Below the pieces are notes generated by a model. That model was not told where the DNA came from, did no database searches, and saw nothing but the letters and a program-made list of their open reading frames with translations. This document shows positions 56,292 through 64,000 of a DNA stretch of 64,000 nt, piece after piece; position 1 is the stretch's first letter, and the number at the start of each line of letters is the position of its first letter. Location: contig NC_088931.1 of the NCBI RefSeq assembly GCF_038396675.1, positions 39,092,001 through 39,156,000 on the forward strand, written 5' to 3'. The position numbers and the translations under genes were made by a program. The stretch is from Hydra vulgaris. Taxonomy: Eukaryota; Cnidaria; Hydrozoa; Anthoathecata; Hydridae.

Positions 56292-56340
56292 CAATCAATA
56301 ATGTGGTTATAAATGGGATTTATAACCACATTATTGATTG
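56292..56340. repeat. perfect hairpin, 23-bp arms, 3-nt loop
   Basis: CAATCAATAATGTGGTTATA AAT (56292-56314) against its exact reverse complement (56318-56340), loop GGG. Confidence 0.92.
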
Positions 56341-57079
56341 CCGTATACAACTACTTTGAAGATAATCATAGCCAATTTTTAGACCTCAACATTAATGAAA
56401 CAATCTCTTATTTTTAAAATTTTTTCTTTTTCAATTTAAATCTTCACTTTTTCTTGAAATTCTATTATATTACTTGCTTGGTTATTTAATGATGTTCATT
56501 GTAAAAAAAGTAAAAAAAAAAAAAATAAATAAATAAAAATAAAAATAAAAAATTATATGTATTATAAATATTTTATTATATTTGTATTTGGTTTATATTT
56601 TTGTTATATTTTGTCAACGACAAAAATGGGGCAAGATGATATGACTATTGTATTCTATTGCTCCAGTCATATATTTCACGGTAAAATGTTGTACAATCTT
56701 ATATTATTAATCACGAATATATATAAAAAAAAAAAACAAAAAAAAATTTTAACCAATATTCTGCACTATATTTTGAACCTTTACTTTTTTAAGCAACCCC
56801 CTGGTTCAATTTAAGATTTTTTCTTTTTTTTAAATAGTTATAGTTCAAATATTTTTAAATTTCATTGTCTAAAACAAATTGTAAAAGATTTGGTAGACAA
56901 TAGAAAAAATGTAGTTATTTTCAGAATTATACTATATGGCCACCTTAAGCAAGAGAAAAAAAACAATGTTTTTTGACGTCATAAATAAGAAGTTTTAACT
57001 GAGAACTTATTGTTATTGCAAATGTTTATTATATTTAGTTCTTTAGTAATCACCATTACTATACTAGAATGATTAAATT

Positions 57080-57530
57080 TGATGATAATAAAAAAAATTA
57101 GTTGGCATTTTTTAGTACTAATCCCCCCCCCCCTCCCTCTTTCCAAAACAAGTTCTTCTCTAACAGCAATAAATTTTGCAGATTACACAAATTTGTTTTT
57201 GTCTCATAAAAATATTAATATGCTTTTTACTAATGTGACAAATGAATTAAAAAAGTTTCTGTTTGATTTAAACAAAATAGTTATTTCTATATATAGAGAA
57301 AACTAAATGGACACTTTTTTATCCACCTTCAAAAATCAGAAACAGTACCATTTCATGCTAGACTTTTAATTGATAATATAATCATAAAGAGAAAAAGTTA
57401 CAAAGTTTCTCGGAGTATATATTGACGATAGTCTATCTTGGAGAAATCATATTGATTATACCTCCATTAAAATTGCATCGGAATTCTATATAAAGCAAGA
57501 AATAACTTTTTTTTGTTCGTTTCTTAAATA
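57080..57530 (+). pseudogene. LINE reverse transcriptase fragment (active-site side)
   Basis: 57165-57260 reads INFADYTNLFLSHKNINML then FTNVTNELKKF. The FADY stands where the catalytic YADD/FADD box should be, so one catalytic Asp is replaced by Tyr. After a shift, ARLLIDNIIIKRKSYKVS (57360-57410) and YIDDSLSWRNHIDYTSIKIA (57418-57480) give the following RT thumb region. Decayed CR1/Jockey-like LINE, plus strand, ends not found. Confidence 0.75.
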
Positions 57531-58401
57531 TTCAATAAATTTATACAATAAGATAGTTAAGATAAAAATCGTTATGCAAAAAAAAACTATAACAAAATAT
57601 ACAGCTATAAAAATAAAAACAAAAAAAAGAACGCGGAGACTTGCAGAAGACCTTCAGGTCTTATCATCAAGAACCGCTCGTGAATATTAAGTACATTGAA
57701 TTAACATTAAATATAAAATAAAAAAACAAAACAATGTTGCAGTAATAATTAGAGTGAATATAAATTTCGTAAGATTATATAAAAAAAGCTGGTATAAAGA
57801 AATTCTTGATACTTTTATATATAAATACAAAAATATTTTGAAAATTACTGTTTTCATAAACACATAAGATGTGGATCAAATATACAATTATATATTACGT
57901 TATGAAATAAGCTTCATATTCATTTTCAAAAGAATTTAAAAATATAAAAATATGTTTTCAAAAGATAAAATAATTTCTTTTAGTTTTTTCTTGAATGAAG
58001 GATAATTCCATTCATGGGAAAAATCAAAATTTTTAAAAATATTTTGTTCCATAGAAAAGCTCAAAAAATTTCGTTCTATATAAATATCAGACGCTTTAGT
58101 CACATATTATTCCAACAAATCTTCCTGTCAGTAAAGACTAAAAATCAGTAAAGACCTAAATGAACAATATCAATATTAAAATATCTTACACTATATACAT
58201 GCACACACACTCACACACAAACACACACATGTACACACAAACACAGTTATAAACTATAACTGCTATGTTCTTTAACGCACGCACGCACATAGGTTAACAC
58301 ACACTAACACGCAGTTATAAAATGTAACTGATATGTTCTTTAAGACTATTGGGCACTCTATTTTTAAATAAAAACACTAACATAATTTATTTGAATATAT
58401 A
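57531..58401. other. AT-rich stretch with CA-rich simple sequence
   Basis: (CA)n-like sequence at 58198-58245 and (CGCA)n at 58277-58290, with a duplicated TATAACTG(C/A)TATGTTCTTTAA word (58250 and 58320). No gene seen. Confidence 0.5.
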
Positions 58402-58404
58402 TGT

Positions 58405-58488
<84 letters not shown>
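58402..58488. repeat. (TG)n microsatellite
   Basis: About 40 TG dinucleotides, ending at the pogo fragment. Confidence 0.97.
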
Positions 58489-58490
<2 letters not shown>

Positions 58491-58494
58491 AGAT

Positions 58495-59176
58495 TTTATG
58501 TAGCCTGATATTTGCTGACCAAGATGTTGTTGTTTTTTGTAGTATCGGTACAAAATTTTTTCTGGGATATTAAAGTCTTTGGCTGTTTTTCGTATATACT
58601 TTCCTTCCGATAAAACAGTATCAACAACATTCTTTTATAATATTTTGAGGATTTATTGCCCTCTCTGTTTTTCTTTTATAGTTTCGCATGAGATCTATGT
58701 GATCTATCTATCTAATAAATTTTAATGTAATATTATTTATTAGTTATAAAATTAAAAATTAAAAACTCTTGAAGTTTACGTCCAATCGCAATCGGGTTTA
58801 GTGGAAATATACGACCAATTTGCCCCGCTAATATTTTGCCAACTAAAAGTAGCTTTAAAAAGGTAAATAATAAAAAATGGATGCTTGGACAGATTTCACT
58901 AAACCATGCAAGATATAACTCAAATCAAGTTTACGTGCACTTGATGCAATTGCTTTTAAAAATAGAAAAATAAAGAAGTTGTAAAAGTTACAAAAATGTG
59001 GAAAAAACACATACACCACAATATCTTTTATGCGCATGCGCAAATTTCATCGAAAGATGAAATAGTCAACTAGGAAGGTTTACTGAGATTATTGGCACTT
59101 TCTGGTGAAAGGCTTTGCAGAAAAACGCAATGCGTCAACTTACCCCTGCTGCCAACTAGCCCTGGTCTCCCCAACT
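58495..59176 (-). pseudogene. pogo/Tigger-like element, 5' end and first HTH only
   Basis: On the minus strand the start MRNYKRKTERAINPQNIIKE (58690) opens a psq-type helix-turn-helix; after a 1-base shift it continues GKYIRKTAKDFNIPEKILYRYYKK. This matches the very N-terminus of pogo/Tigger transposases, like the copy at 63115. Upstream to 59176 lies the element's 5' region with GGGGAGACCAGGG and repeated GTTGGC/GTTGACGC words, similar in layout to the end at 62631. Everything after the HTH is cut off at the (TG)n tract near 58490. Confidence 0.6.
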
Positions 59177-59400
59177 TAAGTAAAAACCTTGCTAAAGTTA
59201 ATAATAATAACATTAGTAATAAGAAAGTACTATTATTATTATAATAATCAATAACAGTCGTAATAGAATTAATAATGAGTGGAAGTAGCAATAATAACAA
59301 TAATAACAATGATAACATAAATAATAATAAAATTAATATCAATAATCCTGACAAAAAAATTGTAATCTAATAATGCTAAAAATTTAAATATATAAATTAC
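59177..59400. repeat. (ATA/AAT)n-rich simple sequence
   Basis: Runs of AATAATAAC and similar triplets; the open frames here are low-complexity artefacts. Confidence 0.8.
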
Positions 59401-59435
59401 CCCCCCACACACACACACACACATAAACACACACA

Positions 59436-59505
<70 letters not shown>

Positions 59506-59516
59506 TACACAAACAC
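59401..59516. repeat. (CA)n microsatellite
   Basis: Nearly pure CA dinucleotides with a few T or A interruptions. Confidence 0.97.
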
Positions 59517-59628
59517 GTTGTTCTATTGTAAAGTTGGTGAATTATACGTAGTTATACGTGTTAAAGATCACATAGATAAACGTGTTAAAATCAGGCATTA
59601 TTTTATGAGATGATCAACAATTGTTTAA

Positions 59629-59867
59629 AAGATCGTCCATAAATTACTCAACGCTAAATTTATTTAAAAAATAGAAGTAGCAGATCTTAAGGTCTTTTAC
59701 GCAGCGATTTTCAGTAAACTTAATGCCTATTTTGATTTTTCATTTAGCTTATGGACTGGGAGGGAAAACTTTGCGAGGGAGGGAAAGCTATGCGAGGGAA
59801 AACTTTTGATCTTTTTTGTTTTTTTGATTAGGGAAGTTTAGCGTTGCGAAATTTATGAACGACCCCT
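59629..59867. mobile_element. MITE related to 8637-8829, with an internal tandem repeat
   Basis: Left end GATCGTCCATAAATTACTCA and right end GCGTTGCGAAATTTATGAACGACCCCTAA. The left half also shares TCTTTTAC(A/G)C(G/A)CCGATTTTCA(T/G)TAAACTTAATGC-type sequence with the element at 8637. Inside is a repeated GCGAGGGA(GGGAAAGCTAT) unit (59765-59815). Confidence 0.65.
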
Positions 59868-59989
59868 AATAGTAATTGTAAAAGTATAGGACTTATTAAC
59901 TATGTACATAAAAATAAAATTTTGTGTAAGAAGAAAGGACAAAAAAAGAAACTCTAAAATAGTTATTTAGTTTTTTTAAACATTTAGAC
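59868..59989. other. AT-rich spacer
   Basis: Short stretch between the MITE and the gag-like remnant; nothing seen. Confidence 0.4.
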
Positions 59990-61000
59990 ACGACGATGCA
60001 AAAAGCTATTTCAGCTGTTATGCTATCAGTATTTGATGGCAACCATCATGACTGATAAACCATGATAAATCACCGGTTTATCCGTTAACTACGAACATAC
60101 ATAACTGCAATGGGCGTACTAGAATCCAAGAGAAAAACAATGACAATAACATGCTTGCCACTACAAATCTATTCTGGACTGGAAGATCTATGCCTACTTA
60201 CACCCCCCGAAGATGACTCAGTTACCTACGAAAACATCAAGGAAAACATTAGAAGCTTTTCAAACTGAAGTCATTGTTAATACTACGTTTTGAATTTTCA
60301 ACAATAAAAAAAGCAAGTTACTTAAGTGTGACGGAATTTTCACGACGGTTTGAAAAATTGCTGAAGGATGCAAATTTACGGATAGAGAAGACTGGATGTG
60401 CAATCTATTCATTACGGGTTTAACGACGGTTTTACAATTAAACAGTTACGACTGGAACCTTAAGAACTTACGTTTAAAAAGACTGTGGAGGTTGCAGTTA
60501 CTCTCGAAAAAAAAACTCAGAAAGTACAACACTTAGATGGTTCAAATAATGTAATAATTGCGGCAACATCGTTACTTCTCCGGACAACTGGTGTATCCAG
60601 CACAAACAAACTTACATGTTTCAATGGTGGAAATCTTGGAAATTATGTACGGGATTGCAAGTCAAATAGCAAGAATTGTTTACGCGATCATCAAACTAAA
60701 GACTGCTTCAAAATATTGCAAAGTTTAAAAGGAAAAGGGAGAATTTAGAAATTATGCATTCAGCATTCTCCCGGAAACGATGTAGCAATCATTAAAATCA
60801 AAATAAAAGGAATGCTCCGAACAGCATTAATTGATTCCAGATAATCCATCACAGCAATTCATGCTGAACTCACGCATGACCTTGTTTTAAAAAGTAAAAA
60901 GTATATCATAATTTTGGGAGGAAATGTGCAAGTAATAATTAAAATGGTAATGGAATACACCGGATGTTTAATTCTTTAATTGTAAAAGAAAAACCATTCA
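59990..61000 (+). pseudogene. LTR-retrotransposon gag and protease remnant, heavily decayed
   Basis: Pieces in several plus-strand frames: near 60330-60440 a gag-like stretch (EFSRRFEKLLKDANLR), and at 60485-60748 a frame whose end has a CCHC zinc-knuckle-like segment in which the second Cys and the His have been replaced (by Gly and Asn). This is followed by a Cys/His-rich tail. Near 60820 comes an ALIDS motif with the next residue changed from Gly to Arg, at the place of a retroviral-type aspartic protease active site. Stops occur throughout and no LTR was recognised. Whether this was Gypsy-type or BEL/Pao-type cannot be told. It is not functional. Confidence 0.55.
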
Positions 61001-61560
61001 GATTTGATTTAACTTTTAGAATGAATGCGATTGAATGTTAGTGTTGAATGTTGAATGATGTGTCTCACACAGCAAAATGTGGTGCCGTTACTACGACATA
61101 AAAAAAACAAAAACGAAATAAACAAAATTAAATGTGGTTTCATTAATACGACAAGAAGTAAAGAGTCCCATATAACTAACATTGGGATCACCTAAAGTAT
61201 TGATACCGCTTATATGTGTTGTGCAAGAAATCAAAGACAAAAGGTAAGTCCAGTGGGAGACTTCCGAGCACTTCAGGAATTTGAAAAATCACACAGCAAA
61301 TGCGGACGTTTAAATTTGTAAAGAAAGCTGAAAGAGTTGCTTCACCGTGTGGTAAAAGAGAAATTGGTTGATGGAAAATAGCTGGTTTGAGTGAATGGAA
61401 AAGCTAAGCTTTACTGCAATAGATCATTCTTAAAAAATCTGCTAATTGGAGGAGTACCTGTTGGGACGTTTTTTTACTGAAGATTGTAAAGAAAAACTGA
61501 AAGAGTTGCTTCACTTATATACGTACACAAATTTTTATATATATATAATCAATGTTTATT
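61001..61560. other. stretch without a readable gene
   Basis: May still be decayed retrotransposon sequence. A GTAAAGAAA(A/G)CTGAAAGAGTTGCTTCAC word occurs twice (61318 and 61488), suggesting a local duplication. A short (TA)n follows at 61535. Confidence 0.4.
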
Positions 61561-62628
61561 TAGGAAGGAGAGGAATAAGTTGATTTTGAAAACATAGTAT
61601 GACTGGAGAGCTTTTAAGTCAATATTTAGAAGTAGAACAAGTTCACAAATTTTGAGAATCTTAGAAGTAAGATAAAGTACATTAGAATTGAATATATAAT
61701 TTTGAAAATACATTTTTTTTAATGCCTTGTATTAAAGATGAGATACTCGTGTAACAGCTTGCAGTTATGATTGTCCTATATTTGACTAGCATATCGTATA
61801 TAAGAAGCTAAAAATGATATGGAATACGTTTAAGAGTGTTACCAGATTGACAAAATGGCGAACTTTATTTCGTGGCTAAGTCTTTAAGAACGAAAGGTTG
61901 GAGTCAATTTTTTTACAAGATATTTGATCGAGTTTACAGGATTGATTTTATGCCCACTTAATCTAGAATTTAAGTTTTAACTGATGTATTGGGTTTGAAT
62001 GTTATTAGTTTAATTTTGATATAGTTGCGAGAAAGCTTATTTGAACAAAGCCACTGAACTAGATTAGCGAGATCATGGTTAATGCGTTTGTTAACTTTTT
62101 TTTGTTTGTTGATAATGAAGATTCGCTGATAATGAGTATCATTAGTCAGAGGTTGCAAACTTAATGAGTTATCAAGGTCATTGATGTAAAGAAGAAAAAG
62201 TTGAGGTCCAAATGCTAATCCTTCAGAGACACTATTGGAACATTTTATTTAGATATATTTTGAATCAATAATGGTAACAAACTACGATCTGTTGTGAAGA
62301 TGGAAGCAAATCATTTACGAAGAACTCCTCTGATTCCATAATACTCTAACTTTTGGTATAGGATAGAGTGATCTACTGTATCGAAAGCTTTTTATAGCTC
62401 AACAAAGACATGACATGCCAAGTTTACTGTCATCAAGATCTGTTCTAATTGACTTAGTGATTTCATTAAGTGAGTGATTTTCGAGTGAATAGCACAAAAC
62501 CAATACTGGTGTTTGTAAAGGCATTTAAATTTATTCAAAAATGCTGAGAGACTCTTATGCATAGCTTTTTCAAAATATTTGCTTAAGTTAGAAAGAAGGG
62601 AGATGGGTTGGTAGTTGGAGATCCATTG
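61561..62628 (-). pseudogene. LINE reverse transcriptase, decayed, interrupted by a pogo element at its 5' side
   Basis: The minus strand from 62622 reads ISNYQPISLLSNLSKYFEKA (RT motif region 1-2), LYKHQYWFCAIHSKITHL, and a degenerate motif A near 62400 (NLACHVFVEL, the catalytic Asp replaced by Glu). Then DTVDHSILYQKLEYYGIRGV (62375-62320), a PLLFLLYIND-like block near 62190, LTNDTHY in place of the YADD box, and INHDLANLVQWLCSNKLS (62080-62020). Stops and shifts throughout. The coding sequence stops being LINE-like exactly at 62629-62630 (TA), where a pogo-type end begins. Confidence 0.75.
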
Positions 62629-62630
62629 TA

Positions 62631-64000
62631 GGGGAGAGCGGGGTTGGTTGTCACGCGGGCTGGTTGTCACAACCCTTATACTAAAAATACTATAAAAAAT
62701 GCGAAACTTTTGAATCACTTTTTTAATGAACATTGGCAAACTTTATCTGCCCACTTGATTTCAAGTTGATCAGAACATTACAAAAAAGTTATTGCAAAAG
62801 TTTCATTTTAAGCCTTGGTAAGTAAAATTTTTGATATTTTGTGTTTTTTTTCTACCGAATTTAGTAAATAATAGATGTTTTTAATATTGATTAATCTAGT
62901 TAGTTCTCCAATTTAAATCTAAATCAACTAGCAAACGGCTATTAAAGCACGTGCATCTAAGTAAAATCAAGCTCCAAATATTATTTGTCATGAAGGGGTT
63001 GCTTGTCACATTTTGTTTGGGGATGGTTGTGACATTGTGACAAACAGTTCCATAACCTTTTTAATTCAAAATGAAATATTTTACATAATAAATATGTTTG
63101 TTTTTTTCTACAGAAATGCCGCGGCAGTTTTGTAGAAAATCAAATAAAGACAACATTCCTAAAGGTATTATGCTTCAAGCTATTGAAGATGTCAAAATAA
63201 ATGCCAAATCTATTAGAGGGGTAGCAAAAGACTATGGCATAAATTATCGAACACAAGCGAGATATTACAAGAAACTAACACTGACTGACGTACTAGATAA
63301 GTCTCAAAATATTAGTGTTGGATATATAAAAAATCGACAGATATTGCTAGACATTATTGAAAAAGAACTGGTCACATATATTTTACAAGCTTCTGAAATG
63401 TATTTTGGGTTGTCTCCTAAGAAAGTAAAAAAGCTGGCTTTTCAACTGGTAGAAAAAAATTGTATTTCTGCTCCTGAATCTTGGATTAAAATTAAAAGAA
63501 GCATGAAAAGATTGGTTTACTGCATTTATGAAGCGTCATCCACAGATCTCCATTAGGCAGAAGAAATGTGGAACTATTCTTTGAAAATTGTCAACAATGC
63601 TTTAAAAGTTATTCATTTTCTTCTAATAACATATGGAATATAGATGAAGCAGCAGTTACCACAGTACAGAAACTTAATAAAGATATTGTAAGATGGGGTT
63701 AAAGCAGGTCGGGGCCATTACTCCTGCAGAAAGAGGGTCACTAGTTACACTTGCTTGCACAGTAAATGCTACTGGCAATAGTTTTCCTCCATTTTTCCTT
63801 GGATTCATTTCAAAGATCATTTTATTAGAGATGCTCCACCAGGAAGTACAGGAGTTTCAAATGCAAGTGGCTGGATGAACGAAGCCAACTTTATGAAATA
63901 TCTAAAACACTTTTTAATGAACACAAGGTGTAGTATATAGAAGGCCTGTCTTCGACTGCTTGACAACCTCAAGACACACTTAAGCATTGAAGGTTTAGGC
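62631..64000 (+). mobile_element. pogo/Tigger-like transposon, left part, cut by window edge
   Basis: Begins GGGGAGAGCGGGGTTGGTTG right after TA (62629-62630). The first 400 bp repeat the word GG(T/C)TGGTTGTCAC-like several times on the plus strand (62642, 62659, 62996, 63021). The transposase starts near 63115. The right end lies outside the window. Confidence 0.7.
63116..64000 (+). pseudogene. pogo/Tigger-like transposase, frameshifted and incomplete at the window edge
   Basis: The natural start is MPRQFCRKSNKDNIPKGIML at 63116. The psq-type HTH (KSIRGVAKDYGINYRTQARY) and the CENP-B-type segment up to ESW follow in one frame to about 63480. A shift near 63515 moves to DWFTAFMKRHPQISIRQ. 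The first catalytic Asp is in SNNIWNIDEAAVTTVQKLNK (63630-63690). Another shift leads to GAITPAERGSLVTLACTVNA and NSFPPFFLGF (63715-63810). Later parts near 63950 read LLDNLKTHLSIEG-like sequence, close to where the second Asp should lie. The protein is very close in pattern to Tigger/Jerky-like transposases; this copy cannot make a full product. Confidence 0.8.

Larger units (their letters stand above)
55153..56944 (+). mobile_element. Kolobok-like DNA transposon remnant with TTAA target duplication
   Basis: Ends GGTGGCCATA and TATGGCCACC, each directly preceded or followed by TTAA (55149-55152 and 56945-56948). Kolobok and piggyBac elements duplicate TTAA. The coding remnant inside (55425-55730) is of the Mutator-like/Kolobok transposase type rather than piggyBac. 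1792 bp, mostly AT-rich decay, with a 23-bp perfect hairpin (56292-56340). Confidence 0.7.

Overview
The window looks like a piece of an animal genome, most likely the freshwater polyp Hydra or a close relative. It is very AT-rich and packed with long (TA)n microsatellites. It carries spliceosomal introns of roughly 90-200 bp with AT-rich sequence and GT...AG borders. Its transposon mix (pogo/Tigger, Tc1/mariner, Kolobok-like TTAA elements, a Helitron-type PIF1 helicase, CR1/Jockey-like LINEs, tRNA-headed SINEs, many MITEs) fits a cnidarian. The species is inferred from this content; no species-diagnostic gene was seen. There are no bacterial operons, rRNA genes or CRISPR arrays.

Layout: 0.5-5.3 kb is a minus-strand LINE split by a 2.9 kb pogo-like transposon (1829-4740). 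5.3-9.4 kb is intergenic with two MITEs and diverged duplications. 9.4-11.0 kb is a broken PIF1-type helicase. 11-18.4 kb is intergenic apart from a (TA)n tract, tandem repeats and one MITE. 18.5-19.1 kb holds an intact single-exon gene for a small membrane protein. 19.4-22.1 kb is a composite TIR element carrying a dead DDE transposase, two smaller related MITEs and microsatellites. 23.5-24.2 kb is an internally deleted Tc1 element between two (TA)n tracts. 26.7-28.5 kb and 30.1-31.9 kb are two minus-strand multi-exon genes (hAT-like and DUF4806-like) whose exon phases fit but which carry a few stop codons. 32.7-33.9 kb is a nearly intact mariner. 36.3-42.4 kb holds a DDE transposase remnant, a 31-bp tandem array, a MITE and hairpins. 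43.1-44.0 kb is a two-exon gene of unknown function. 45-49 kb holds MITEs, a Tc1 remnant and a LINE RT fragment. 50.8-52.6 kb is a second pogo pseudogene. 53.3-57.0 kb holds a foldback-type element, a SINE and a Kolobok-like element with TTAA flanks. 57-62.6 kb holds LINE fragments, a pogo 5' end and a decayed gag-protease segment. 62.6-64 kb is a further pogo element entering another LINE and cut by the window edge.

Only the membrane protein (18490-19125) and possibly the gene at 43125-43984 look like ordinary host genes. Most of the rest is transposon history. The clearest story is nesting: TA-targeting DNA transposons sit inside LINEs and inside (TA)n microsatellites. In one case the LINE reading frame on the two sides joins exactly once the element and one TA are removed.
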